Assembly: GCA_024280115.1 (NCBI GenBank)
Contig: JAJRQT010000181.1
Coordinates: 62,001-126,000 of the forward strand
Direction: 5' to 3'
Origin: Bacteroidota bacterium
GTDB lineage: Bacteria > Bacteroidota > Bacteroidia > Cytophagales > Cyclobacteriaceae
Length of the DNA: 64,000 nt
Each line of letters starts with the position of its first letter. The stretch's first letter is position 1. This document shows, piece after piece, positions 34,548 through 43,760 of this stretch. The notes below the pieces were generated by a model. It searched no databases. It was not told the origin of the DNA and saw only the letters and a list, made by a program, of their open reading frames with translations. Both the position numbers and the translations under genes were made by a program.

Positions 34548-36128
34548 ATGGATGATTCTGGCAAAAAAATATTTTTGAATCACGGCAGCGAAAAAAAATT
34601 TCAAAGGCTTGAAGACGCTAATAATGAAGCGCTTAAAGGCGGTGGGGAACGAAGAATTGAAATTCAACATAAAAAGGGGAAACTTACGGCCAGAGAGCGG
34701 CTGAGTTTGTTATTGGATAAAGGATCATTCCATGAAATAGGAAAGTTCGTTACACATAGATCTGCGGAATTTGGTTTGGAAAAGGAGAAATATCTAGGTG
34801 ACGGTGTGGTTACCGGATATGGGACTATCAATGGTAGATTGACATATGTTTACGCGCAGGATTTTACAGTTTTTGGAGGTTCGCTATCTGAGTCTCATGC
34901 TGTAAAAATTGTTAAAATCATGGATCTGGCACTAAAAAATGGAGCTCCAATTGTAGGAATAAGCGATTCAGGAGGAGCGAGGATCCAGGAGGGAGTAGAT
35001 TCTTTAGGCGGATATGCAGACATATTTTATAAAAATACCCTGGCATCGGGTGTTGTTCCACAAATTTCGGTAATCATGGGCCCATGTGCCGGTGGAGCTG
35101 TTTATTCACCAGCCATCACAGATTTTATTTTTATGGTTGAGCATACATCATACATGTTTGTCACCGGGCCAAAGGTTGTAAAGACTGTGACACATGAAGA
35201 GGTTACAGCAGAAGAATTGGGTGGTGCGAGTACACACAGCAGTAAAAGCGGTGTCACGCATTTTTCTGAATCAAACGAAATAGAGTGTATTCAGAAGGTG
35301 AAATCGTTACTATCTTATATGCCCCAAAATTGTGAAGAGTTGACAGCAGCTTCAGATTATAAAGATAGTTTGGCGATTCCCGGGATATTAAATGAAATAG
35401 TTCCGGACAATCCGGAAGAGGCCTATAATATCAAAGATGTAATCCTGGGAGTAGTTGATCCCGACAGTTTTCTCGAGGTACAAGAAGAATTTGCTCAGAA
35501 TATTGTTATTGGGTTTGGAAGATTAGAAGGACGTAGTGTTGGTATTGTAGCAAATCAGCCAATGGTATTAGCGGGAGTATTGGATATTCACGCTAGTCAG
35601 AAAGCTGCGCGGTTCGTCAGGTTCTGTGATTGCTTCAATATACCCCTGCTGGTCTTTGAGGATGTTCCGGGATTTTTACCAGGTACACATCAGGAGTGGA
35701 ATGGGATAATTACGAATGGAGCCAAATTACTCTACGCTTTTTGCGAAGCAACTGTTCCGAGAATTACCGTCATTACCAGGAAAGCATATGGGGGAGCTTA
35801 TGACGTCATGAACTCAAAACATATTGGGGCGGATATGAATTTTGCCTGGCCAACAGCCGAGATTGCTGTGATGGGAGCAAAGGGAGCTGCAGAGATCATT
35901 TTCAAAAAAGAAATATCTAAAGCCAGGGACTATGAAAAAGAATTGACGCGTAGAGAAAAGGACTATATTGAGAAATTTGCCAATCCATATATAGCGGCTT
36001 CACGCGGCTTTATCGATGAAGTGATTATGCCTCAAAGTACAAGGGAAAAACTCATTGCTGCTTTTGAAATGCTTCAGAATAAGGTGGATTCTTTGCCAAA
36101 AAAGAAACATGGGAATATCCCGCTTTGA
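34548..36128 (+). CDS. Acyl-CoA carboxylase beta (carboxyltransferase) subunit
   Basis: The 526-residue protein has the biotin carboxyl carrier-dependent carboxyltransferase fold. Seen are an N-terminal acyl-CoA region (IVGISDSGGARIQEGVDSLG, then MGPCAGGAVYSPAITDF) and a C-terminal carboxybiotin region (FEDVPGFLPGTHQEWNGII, then KAYGGAYDVMNSKHIGADMN). It resembles propionyl-CoA carboxylase beta, so methylmalonyl-CoA synthesis is likely. ATG 34548 is preferred over an in-frame TTG at 34539. The biotin carboxylase partner is not in the window. It ends next to the convergent GT9 gene. Confidence 0.9.
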   Translation: MDDSGKKIFLNHGSEKKFQRLEDANNEALKGGGERRIEIQHKKGKLTARERLSLLLDKGSFHEIGKFVTHRSAEFGLEKEKYLGDGVVTGYGTINGRLTYVYAQDFTVFGGSLSESHAVKIVKIMDLALKNGAPIVGISDSGGARIQEGVDSLGGYADIFYKNTLASGVVPQISVIMGPCAGGAVYSPAITDFIFMVEHTSYMFVTGPKVVKTVTHEEVTAEELGGASTHSSKSGVTHFSESNEIECIQKVKSLLSYMPQNCEELTAASDYKDSLAIPGILNEIVPDNPEEAYNIKDVILGVVDPDSFLEVQEEFAQNIVIGFGRLEGRSVGIVANQPMVLAGVLDIHASQKAARFVRFCDCFNIPLLVFEDVPGFLPGTHQEWNGIITNGAKLLYAFCEATVPRITVITRKAYGGAYDVMNSKHIGADMNFAWPTAEIAVMGAKGAAEIIFKKEISKARDYEKELTRREKDYIEKFANPYIAASRGFIDEVIMPQSTREKLIAAFEMLQNKVDSLPKKKHGNIPL

Positions 36129-37148
36129 TCAAGGTATCTTGAAATCAAATACCAAATCATTCATACATTTAAAATGACCTTTCGGGCATTTTGACCGTCC
36201 GGATTTTGAACATGGCCGGCAATTAAGTTTTGTATTTTCCAAAAGGAAAAATTTTGTCCCGTAGGAATAAAAATTGTTGGGCACAGTACCTCCCCAAATA
36301 CTGAATACGATTTTATTAAATGCAGCGGCTATATGTGTTAAGCCGGTATCATGGCCAAAAACGAGGTTTGATTGTTTTATCAGGGAGGCTGACTGGCTAA
36401 GGTTGAACTTGCCACATGCATTGAAAATAATAGTTTTTTTTTGAAGTTTTTTCAATCCTAATTCCATGTCAGGATTTTCTGATGGAGAATTGAAAAATTT
36501 TTCAATTTTGTCACCGGTATTAGAATCTTCCTTTCCTCCAATTAAAACAATTGGCTTGTTAATTTTATCGCAAAGCTCTATCATTTTTTTGAATGGTAAT
36601 ATTTTAGTCCAGCCGGTAGCGCCAATTACATATGCGACATATCCACTTTGATGGGTTTCAGGCAACCATTCAATTTCAACTTCATCTTTCTCGGGAATAA
36701 AATAATCCAACCCTTTCCCATCATTTTTAATACTCAAAGGAATAGCGGCATCAAAATATCTATCCACTACATGGCAATTGGGCATGAAATCTATTTGGAA
36801 ATTTGTAAATAAAAACCTCTTAATTCTCAATTTATCGTAGGCTTTTGATTTTACGCCCAGGCTAAATTTTATCATTGCGGTACGGATATTTCTATGCAAA
36901 TCCAGGATAAAATCAAATTTTTCTTTTTTTAACTCATCGATCAAATCCCCGATGTTGTCTTCAAGGTAATGTAACTTATCAATAAATGGGTTGGCCACCA
37001 GCATGGATTTGTATTGTATTTTTGTGCAATAATGAAGCTCCACATCTGGAATTTGTAATTTCACACATCTTACCACCGGACTTGTCCATGCGATATCTCC
37101 AATGGAAGAAAACCGGATGATCAATACTTTTTTTATCTTAGTTTGCAT
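36129..37148 (-). CDS. Glycosyltransferase family 9 (heptosyltransferase-like)
   Basis: The 339-residue protein starts KVLIIRFSSIGDIAWTSPVV, the N-terminal GT-B signature of ADP-heptose:LPS heptosyltransferases. The C-terminal domain has LVFGHDTGLTHIAAAFN, which binds the nucleotide-sugar. A Cys-rich tail (LNCRPCSKSGRSKC, then FKC) is common in Bacteroidota members. It probably adds sugars to LPS core on the cytoplasmic side. It lies 2 bases after the PolX-like gene on the same strand. Confidence 0.85.
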   Translation of the reverse strand: MQTKIKKVLIIRFSSIGDIAWTSPVVRCVKLQIPDVELHYCTKIQYKSMLVANPFIDKLHYLEDNIGDLIDELKKEKFDFILDLHRNIRTAMIKFSLGVKSKAYDKLRIKRFLFTNFQIDFMPNCHVVDRYFDAAIPLSIKNDGKGLDYFIPEKDEVEIEWLPETHQSGYVAYVIGATGWTKILPFKKMIELCDKINKPIVLIGGKEDSNTGDKIEKFFNSPSENPDMELGLKKLQKKTIIFNACGKFNLSQSASLIKQSNLVFGHDTGLTHIAAAFNKIVFSIWGGTVPNNFYSYGTKFFLLENTKLNCRPCSKSGRSKCPKGHFKCMNDLVFDFKIP

Positions 37149-37150
37149 AT

Positions 37151-38851
37151 TTAAATCCTCTTTCGCCTTTCTAATAGGTAGTTTTCTACTTCACTCAAAC
37201 CCCAGGTATTGAAAGTATGTTCTTTTGTGAGTCCACCTTTTCGACCAATATATACTCCATATTTCATATCATCAAATCCTTCAATCTCGTGCGCATCTGG
37301 ATTTATACTCAAAATTATACCCTGTTCGATTGCATAATTTATCCACCTCCAATCGATATCCAACCTCCATGGATTTGCATTGATTTCTATCATGACACCA
37401 TTACTGGCACAGCAATCGATAATTTTTTTATGATCGATGGGATAGCCCCGTCTTTTGAGTAGTAGCCTTCCTGTCGGGTGCCCTAAAAACGTGGTATATG
37501 GATTTTCAATAGCTTTAATCAGGCGGGTGGTAGCTTTGTCTTTGTCCATATTTAAATTAGAATGAACTGAGGCTACAATAAAATCAAAACTTGCCAGAAT
37601 ATCGTCTTCATAATCTAGTGAGCCATCATTTAATATATCTGACTCTATGCCCTTAAAAATCCTGAAAGGTGCGAATTCTTCATTGAGTGCATCGATCTCT
37701 TCGTGTTGTTTCTTTATGTGAAATTCCTGAAGTCCGTTGGCATAGAAGGCGGATTTACTGTGATCAGATAATCCCAGATATTCATATCCTTGCTCAATGC
37801 AATATTCTGCCAACTGACGAATTGAATTATCCCCGTCGCTATAGGCAGAGTGATTGTGGAAAGGCCCCTTGATATCCTCTGATTTCAATAATATCAGAGG
37901 TTTATTTTCTGAATTCATAGATATCTCGATCATGCCTTCTCTCAATTCCGGTTCAATAAACGGCATATTAAAATCCTTATAAACCGATTCTTCACTGGTA
38001 ACCTCCTCGTCAAGAAGGAATTGGTGTAAAGTTTTCCCATCCTTTTCAAGGTTGTAAAGATGCTTCCCCGATCCTGTTGAAAGCATCAGTTTCGCATAAA
38101 AATTGGAAGGATTAACTATACGAATATGCCAGTTTAAATTTAGATTTATAAATTTACCCTGGAGCGAAAACGGCCCGGATTTTTTATCATTAATTTCTAT
38201 TATATCTGATTCAGAAAGTAAATCACGGATATCATTGGTATTTTCACTACCAACCAGGATATCGACACTTTTCACGACTTCCAATCTACGCCTCATCTCC
38301 CCGGTGATAGAAACCTTTGATTCCGGTAATGATTTTTCAATTATGGAAATCAAAAGATCGGCATACGGTTCGGCATCGGCATATAAGGCTTTCCCCCTCT
38401 GGGATATTAAAAATTCCAGGTTTTTCAACAGAGTTTCCTGAGTTTTTAATCCAAAACCTTTGAGCCGGGCAAGTTGGCCATTTATACATGCCTCATATAA
38501 TTGATCAATATTTTCAATGTTGAGGTCTTTCCAAACTGTCTTAATTTTCTTTGGTCCAAGGCCTTTCAGGCGTATCATTTCAAGAATACCTTCAGGGGTT
38601 TTCCTCAAAAGGTCATTTAGAAGGTCAAAACTGCCACTTTGCTGAATGCTCACAATTGATTGAGCCAATCCTTTGCCAATGCCATTAAGTGCTTCCAATT
38701 CTGAGGTTGATTTTTCAACCAGTGATGCTTCTTGTTTCTCTATATTAAAAACCGCGTTGGTATAAGTCCTGATTTTAAATTGGTTTTCATTATGGAGTTC
38801 GAGCAATGATGCAGTAAGTTTTAGTAGTTTGGCTATATCTTTATTTGTCAT
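37151..38851 (-). CDS. PolX-like protein: degenerate X-family polymerase domain plus PHP domain
   Basis: The 566-residue protein has helix-hairpin-helix segments (LEALNGIGKGLAQSIV, about 52-67, and MIRLKGLGPKKI), a polymerase-X palm region (about 180-300) and a C-terminal PHP domain (about 328-550) with HNHSAYSDG, SVHSN, GHPTGR and DAH. Typical PolX does gap filling and 3'-5' exonuclease work in base excision repair. Here the palm motif reads KSVD instead of KDxD (Ser195, Asp197) and the third Asp position reads His242, so polymerase activity is probably lost while the metal-binding PHP residues remain. It forms a pair with the GT9 gene. Confidence 0.9.
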   Translation of the reverse strand: MTNKDIAKLLKLTASLLELHNENQFKIRTYTNAVFNIEKQEASLVEKSTSELEALNGIGKGLAQSIVSIQQSGSFDLLNDLLRKTPEGILEMIRLKGLGPKKIKTVWKDLNIENIDQLYEACINGQLARLKGFGLKTQETLLKNLEFLISQRGKALYADAEPYADLLISIIEKSLPESKVSITGEMRRRLEVVKSVDILVGSENTNDIRDLLSESDIIEINDKKSGPFSLQGKFINLNLNWHIRIVNPSNFYAKLMLSTGSGKHLYNLEKDGKTLHQFLLDEEVTSEESVYKDFNMPFIEPELREGMIEISMNSENKPLILLKSEDIKGPFHNHSAYSDGDNSIRQLAEYCIEQGYEYLGLSDHSKSAFYANGLQEFHIKKQHEEIDALNEEFAPFRIFKGIESDILNDGSLDYEDDILASFDFIVASVHSNLNMDKDKATTRLIKAIENPYTTFLGHPTGRLLLKRRGYPIDHKKIIDCCASNGVMIEINANPWRLDIDWRWINYAIEQGIILSINPDAHEIEGFDDMKYGVYIGRKGGLTKEHTFNTWGLSEVENYLLERRKRI

Positions 38852-38990
38852 TTACAATATATGTTTGTTATATTATATAAGACAAAATGAATCTTTTTTT
38901 GTTAAGAAATAAACAATTTATAAATTTCATTTATATAAGCATGAATATATTTCTAAATGGAATTAACTTGAATAGAAAATTTTATAACAT

Positions 38991-39395
38991 ATGAATTATT
39001 GGTTAGTAAAATCTGAACCCGGGGCATATTCCTGGGATGACTTTGTGAAATTGGGAAGAGATCATTGGGATGGAGTGAGAAACTACCAGGCTCGAAACAA
39101 TATGAAGCTGATGAAAATAGGAGATGAAGTTTTATTTTATCACAGCGTAAAGGAAAAGCAGGTGGTCGGGTTGGCAAAGGTAGTTAAGGAGTATTATCAG
39201 GATCCGACGACCGATGATGACCGATGGGTAGTTGTTGATTTGGTCCCTGTAAGAAAGCTGGACAAACCCATAACCCTGTCAGAAATAAAGGCAGATGATC
39301 GTCTCGAAGGATTTGCATTGATAAAAAACTCAAGGCTTTCTGTGATGCCGGTGGCAGAGCATCACTTTGATATCATTATTGGTAAGAGCAAGTGA
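38991..39395 (+). CDS. EVE domain-containing protein
   Basis: The 134-residue protein is a single EVE domain (PUA-like fold): MNYWLVKSEPGAYSWDDFVK, HWDGVRNYQARNNMKLMKIG and DEVLFYHSVKEKQVVGLAKV are the family signature. EVE proteins read modified bases in DNA or RNA, and many are stand-alone housekeeping genes. It is followed after 15 bases by the large exported protein, so the two may be cotranscribed. No recognisable promoter motif was found in the 139-base gap upstream. Confidence 0.93.
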   Translation: MNYWLVKSEPGAYSWDDFVKLGRDHWDGVRNYQARNNMKLMKIGDEVLFYHSVKEKQVVGLAKVVKEYYQDPTTDDDRWVVVDLVPVRKLDKPITLSEIKADDRLEGFALIKNSRLSVMPVAEHHFDIIIGKSK

Positions 39396-39410
39396 TTTAA
39401 TTTGTTGAAT

Positions 39411-40928
39411 ATGACTTCGAATCAATTCTTTCTTTTCTTCATTTGTCTCTTTTTGTTCTCAGAGTCATTTGCTCAGTTGGAGCAACCTCGGAGAATTGAA
39501 ATATCTATGGGAGATGAAGATGAAAGTTTTAGCGTAATTTCCGCAGAAGAGAGGGGCATTGTATTGTACAGGGAGGTTCGCAACCGGGAGACCAGGATGG
39601 AAAGAAAGTATCAGGTGATTTTGGTAGATTCTACTTTAAATGTAAAATGGGAGGAGGACTACTATATAAGTCTCAGATACATCCAGATAGGATTTGAGGT
39701 TTTCGGAAATCACTTTTACCTTCTTTTTCAGAGAAATACGGAAAGTCTGAAAGCAGATTTGTTTGTTTTGAGAATAAATATTGAAACTAAAGCCAGTGAG
39801 ACATTTTTTATTGAAAGGGAATATGCCATGGAACTTACTGAATTTGAAGTGCTTGGGAATACACTGATTTTTGGAGGATACGCCAGTAACATGCCAACAA
39901 TTATATGTTATGAATTCGGGAAAAGTCCCCCAAAGGTTCTACCGGGTTTTTTTAATGAACGCAGTCAGATTCAGCATTTGGAGATAGATGATGACCAGAT
40001 GATTTTTAATGTCCTCGTCAGTTATAGGACGAAGGATGGTCGCAAGTCACTTTCATTTAAATCTTTTAATGAACAGGGAGATATACTTCAAAATATAAAT
40101 CTACTGCCATCAGAAGAACGAAGTTTACTTTATGGACAGACAGTTGCTATAGACGCAAATGTTCATTTAATAGTGGGAACCTATACGAGGAAAAGGTCTG
40201 ATATGTCGAGGGGGATTTATCTCGCAAGAATTTCTCCGGAAGGTGATCAGATTATTAATTACTATAATTATGCTGACCTCAAGAATTTTTTCAGCTATAT
40301 GAAAGCCAGAAAACAAAAGAGAGTTGAAGAAAGAATTAAAAGACGAAAAGTGAAGGGAAAGAAAAATAAGTTTAATTATCGTTTGCTCGTACATGAGGTT
40401 GTGGAGCGAGACGGGAGGTACATCATGGTTGGGGAGGCTTTTTATCCAAAGTATTCGCAAGCAAGCCACTATGGAGGATACAATCAAACCTATTATACTA
40501 ATAGTTATGGGACAGCTTTTGAAGGATACAAATACACCCATGCAGTAGTGCTCGGCTTTGATCGCAGGGGTCGGTTGCTCTGGGATAACAGTTTTGAGAT
40601 TAATGATGTGATCAGTTTTACACTGGAGCAATTTGTTCATATTTCCGCAAGTGATGAGGAATTAGCACTTTTATATACTTACGAAAATGAAATCAGGACT
40701 AAAGTCATCGATGGGAATGAAGTATTGGAGGGAAAGACATTTAACGAGTTAAAATTATCTTTTGAAGATGATATTGTGAGCAATAGTGATAGTGAATATG
40801 GCGGTTTGGAAAAGTGGTACGACGGAAACCTTTTTGCCTATGGAATCCAAAAAATAAAAAATCTGAAAGACGAAGGCGTGAAGCTGAGCAGGGAAGTTTT
40901 TTTCATTAATAAGATTGCTTACCAATAG
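39411..40928 (+). CDS. Large exported protein of unknown function
   Basis: A 505-residue product with a signal peptide (MTSNQFFLFFICLFLFSESF, cleavage likely after AQ). I recognise no named domain. The mature part shows repeated strand-rich segments such as YQVILVDSTLNVKWEEDYYI and TFFIEREYAMELTEFEVLGN that could form a beta propeller. A strongly basic patch (ERIKRRKVKGKKNKFNYRLL, about 304-323) and a Tyr/Gly/Ser-rich loop follow. A TTG nine bases earlier is a less likely start. It is probably periplasmic or surface located. Confidence 0.7.
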   Translation: MTSNQFFLFFICLFLFSESFAQLEQPRRIEISMGDEDESFSVISAEERGIVLYREVRNRETRMERKYQVILVDSTLNVKWEEDYYISLRYIQIGFEVFGNHFYLLFQRNTESLKADLFVLRINIETKASETFFIEREYAMELTEFEVLGNTLIFGGYASNMPTIICYEFGKSPPKVLPGFFNERSQIQHLEIDDDQMIFNVLVSYRTKDGRKSLSFKSFNEQGDILQNINLLPSEERSLLYGQTVAIDANVHLIVGTYTRKRSDMSRGIYLARISPEGDQIINYYNYADLKNFFSYMKARKQKRVEERIKRRKVKGKKNKFNYRLLVHEVVERDGRYIMVGEAFYPKYSQASHYGGYNQTYYTNSYGTAFEGYKYTHAVVLGFDRRGRLLWDNSFEINDVISFTLEQFVHISASDEELALLYTYENEIRTKVIDGNEVLEGKTFNELKLSFEDDIVSNSDSEYGGLEKWYDGNLFAYGIQKIKNLKDEGVKLSREVFFINKIAYQ

Positions 40929-40932
40929 AGGT

Positions 40933-40953
40933 ATTACAAATTGTAATTTTTTT
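40933..40953 (+). terminator. Weak terminator after the exported protein
   Basis: ATTACAA and TTGTAAT around one central A form an AT-only hairpin, followed by a T run to 40953. The short stem makes it weak. Confidence 0.35.
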
Positions 40954-40996
40954 AATAACTCCTGTGATAAATCATTAGATTTTATCCTCCTTTTTC

Positions 40997-41004
40997 TATC
41001 TTTG
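40997..41004 (+). promoter_or_regulatory. -7 element before pyrR
   Basis: TATCTTTG followed by CTACAG lies 14 bases before the pyrR start and fits TAnnTTTG. The distance suggests a very short 5' leader of roughly 5-10 bases, which leaves little room for a PyrR-type attenuator. Confidence 0.7.
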
Positions 41005-41018
41005 CTACAGACAATAGC

Positions 41019-41567
41019 ATGCAAAAGAAACTTATAATAGATCAAGATCTTCTCGATATTACAATTAGTAGGCTTTGCTATCAACTAATTGAAAATCACA
41101 ATAATTTTTCCAATTCTGCGATTCTAGGACTTCAACCGCGGGGTACGTTTTTGGCAGATCGTATTAAGGCTAAGCTGGAGTCTCTCGTAAACCGGGAAGT
41201 TGAGATCGGGTATCTCGACACCACCTTTCACAGAGACGATTTTAGAAGAAGGGAAACACCGAAGCAAGCCAATAAAACTCATATTCCTTTTTTGATAGAA
41301 GATAAAAAAATCGTACTGATAGACGATGTTTTGTACACAGGCAGAAGTGTAAGGGCGGCTCTTGATGCCATGATATCATTTGGTCGTCCGAAAAGTGTGG
41401 AATTATTAGTCCTTGTAGATCGGAAATATACCAGGGATTTACCAATTCAACCTAATTATATAGGAAAGTCTGTCAATACCATGCAATCTCAGCGAGTGAT
41501 GGTTGAGTGGCGGGATCAGGGCAGGAAAAAAGATAGTATATGGTTAATCAATAATTTAGATACATAA
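41019..41567 (+). CDS. pyrR: PyrR, bifunctional pyrimidine regulator/uracil phosphoribosyltransferase-like
   Basis: The 182-residue type-I phosphoribosyltransferase carries the PRPP loop IVLIDDVLYTGRSVRAALDA (about 100-119) and the hood motif GLQPRGTFLADRI of PyrR. In Firmicutes it binds pyr mRNA and has weak uracil phosphoribosyltransferase activity. The only adjacent pyr gene is pyrB, whose start abuts the pyrR stop. A leaderless-like promoter 14 bases upstream argues against autoregulation by attenuation. Confidence 0.92.
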   Translation: MQKKLIIDQDLLDITISRLCYQLIENHNNFSNSAILGLQPRGTFLADRIKAKLESLVNREVEIGYLDTTFHRDDFRRRETPKQANKTHIPFLIEDKKIVLIDDVLYTGRSVRAALDAMISFGRPKSVELLVLVDRKYTRDLPIQPNYIGKSVNTMQSQRVMVEWRDQGRKKDSIWLINNLDT

Positions 41568-42499
41568 TGGCTCAACTCAGCGTACAGCATTTGCTTGGTA
41601 CCAAGAACCTAACGCTAGATGATTTTCATTTGATTTTCGAAACGGCAGATAACTTTAAAGAGATAATAAACAGGCCGATAAAGAAGGTGCCTTCGCTTCG
41701 TGATATCACCATTGCAAATGTGTTTTTCGAAAACTCCACCAGGACAAGAATTTCATTTGAATTAGCAGAAAAAAGACTTTCTGCCGATACCATCAATTTT
41801 TCATCTTCTCAAAGCTCAGTGAAGAAGGGTGAAACGCTTCTGGATACTATAAACAATATTCTGGCAATGAAAGTGGATATGATCGTGATGAGGCATGCTA
41901 GTCCCGGGGCGCCACATTTCTTATCCAAACATATTAACGCAAATATCATTAATGCCGGAGATGGCACGCATGAGCATCCGACTCAGGCCTTACTCGATGC
42001 GTTTTCGATCAGGTCAAAATATAAGTCGTTTGAAGGGTTGAAAGTGGCAATCATCGGTGATATACTTCACTCCAGAGTTGCGATATCAGATATATTTGCT
42101 TTAAAAAAACTTGGTGCTGAAGTTATGGTTTGCGGACCAAATACCCTTTTACCGAAATATATCAGTTCCCTTGGAGTAAAAGTAGAGCTTGATGTTTTTA
42201 AAGCACTGCAATGGTGCGATGTCGCCAACGTCCTTCGTATTCAACTGGAACGACAACAGATTAAATATTTTCCATCACTGAGAGAGTATTCCATTTATTA
42301 TGGAATAAATAAAAGAATGCTTGACAGACTCGATAAAGAAATCACCATTATGCATCCCGGCCCCATCAACCGTGGAGTAGAACTGAACAGCGATGTAGCT
42401 GATTCTGAGCATTCAATCATCCTGAATCAGGTAGAGAACGGAGTGGCCATTAGAATGGCGGTTTTATATTTATTGGCAGGAGCCAAGGTAGATGCCTGA
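41567..42499 (+). CDS. pyrB: Aspartate carbamoyltransferase catalytic subunit
   Basis: The enzyme joins carbamoyl phosphate and aspartate in the second step of pyrimidine synthesis. The 310 residues contain FFENSTRTRISFELAEKRL (carbamoyl-phosphate site, about 51-69), MRHASPGAPHFL, DGTHEHPTQALLDAFSI and HPGPINRGVEL. The start overlaps the pyrR stop by one base. No pyrI regulatory chain follows; ald converges from the other strand. Confidence 0.97.
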   Translation: MAQLSVQHLLGTKNLTLDDFHLIFETADNFKEIINRPIKKVPSLRDITIANVFFENSTRTRISFELAEKRLSADTINFSSSQSSVKKGETLLDTINNILAMKVDMIVMRHASPGAPHFLSKHINANIINAGDGTHEHPTQALLDAFSIRSKYKSFEGLKVAIIGDILHSRVAISDIFALKKLGAEVMVCGPNTLLPKYISSLGVKVELDVFKALQWCDVANVLRIQLERQQIKYFPSLREYSIYYGINKRMLDRLDKEITIMHPGPINRGVELNSDVADSEHSIILNQVENGVAIRMAVLYLLAGAKVDA

Positions 42500-42510
42500 A
42501 TTTAAACAGA

Positions 42511-42526
42511 TTTATTCAGGAATAAA
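42511..42526. terminator. Short inverted repeat between convergent pyrB and ald
   Basis: TTTATTC and GAATAAA flank a 2-base AG. It could fold weakly in both directions between the two convergent genes, but lacks GC pairs. Confidence 0.25.
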
Positions 42527-42533
42527 CCAAAAA

Positions 42534-43760
42534 TTAAAATCTTGCAGCGAGCAATAAATTTAAGTCTCTGCATTTCATGCCTGTCTTTTGTCCGATCATC
42601 GCGTTGGACAATGAACCCTTGTACGTATATACACCTTTCATAAACCACTTATGAGAAAAGATCATTTCCTCAAGACTGCCGCACACGGATGTTTCCAGTA
42701 ATATCGGGGTGAATATATTGCTAAGCGTTGTCGATGCCGTTCTGGCCACCCTGGAGGCAATATTTGGCACACAATAGTGCACAACGCCATACCTGTTAAA
42801 AACCGGATTTTGGTGTGAAGTTATCCTTGAAGTCTCAAAGCACCCACCCTGATCTATACTCACGTCAATTATTACAGAACCCTGTTTCATCTGTGAGATG
42901 ATGTCTTCTGTTACAAGGTATCTTATACGGCCTTTTTCGGCCCGCAATGCACCTATTACAACATCTGCCTGTTTTATGGATTCTGCAACTGTTGATGGTT
43001 CGAATGTACAGGTTGATACCTGCTGGCCGAGAGCGTGCCGTATTCTTCTGAGTTTATATAAATGATTATCAAAAATTTGAATATCAACCCCAAGACCGAG
43101 AGCAGTTCTCGCCGCAAATTCACCTACTGTTCCGGCGCCAAGAATAACTACTTTTGTAGGAGCAACGCCTGTTATACCACCAAGTATGATGCCTTTCCCG
43201 TTATGGACATTGCTTAAATATTCAGCGGCAATAAGCATCACGGTACTTCCTGCAATTTCACTCATGGCTCTTACAACCGGCATACCTCCAACTTTATCTT
43301 CAATCAGTTCATAGCCAATCGCTGTTATTTTTTTTGCATTTAATTTTTCAAAATATGTTCTGTTCAGATTGCCCAACTGCAGCGCTGAAAAAAGAGTTTT
43401 GCCAGGCTTCATCATATCAATTTCTTCAAAAGTCGGTGGTTCAACCTTAAGAACTATATCAGCTTCGAACAATTCATTGTGGGCATAGACAATCTTTGCG
43501 CCTGCATCGCTATATTCTTTATCGGTAAATTTCGAAGGATTCCCCGCGCCTGTTTCAACCCACACTTCATGTCCGTTATCTACGATAAGTTTCACGCTTT
43601 GAGGAGTTAAAGGGACTCTTTTTTCCTGCATCATCATTTCTTTGGGAAGGCCAATGAAAAGTGATTTTTTTGATTTTTTTATCTCCAACAAGGCTTCCTG
43701 TGGATAAAGTTGGCTTTCTTTTGCCAGTTTTTTAAATCCTGATTTAGGGTCATCTACCAT
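42534..43760 (-). CDS. Alanine dehydrogenase/transhydrogenase-alpha family protein lacking the catalytic His
   Basis: The 408 residues have the AlaDH/PNT N-terminal domain (FIGLPKEMMMQEKRVPLTPQ, about 35-54) and a Rossmann domain with VVILGAGTVGEFAARTALGL (about 205-224), then DVSIDQGGC. Arg48 and Lys105 match the pyruvate-binding residues of alanine dehydrogenase. The His-containing YLHLA motif is replaced by ALQLG (Gln128), and about 30 extra residues precede the domain. True alanine dehydrogenase activity is therefore doubtful. The start lies inside tsaE (11-base overlap). Confidence 0.85.
   Translation of the reverse strand: MVDDPKSGFKKLAKESQLYPQEALLEIKKSKKSLFIGLPKEMMMQEKRVPLTPQSVKLIVDNGHEVWVETGAGNPSKFTDKEYSDAGAKIVYAHNELFEADIVLKVEPPTFEEIDMMKPGKTLFSALQLGNLNRTYFEKLNAKKITAIGYELIEDKVGGMPVVRAMSEIAGSTVMLIAAEYLSNVHNGKGIILGGITGVAPTKVVILGAGTVGEFAARTALGLGVDIQIFDNHLYKLRRIRHALGQQVSTCTFEPSTVAESIKQADVVIGALRAEKGRIRYLVTEDIISQMKQGSVIIDVSIDQGGCFETSRITSHQNPVFNRYGVVHYCVPNIASRVARTASTTLSNIFTPILLETSVCGSLEEMIFSHKWFMKGVYTYKGSLSNAMIGQKTGMKCRDLNLLLAARF

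Noticed and set aside
40167..40640. 157-residue minus-strand frame within the exported protein gene
   Set aside because: The sense frame has a signal peptide and continuous reading; the antisense frame has no support.
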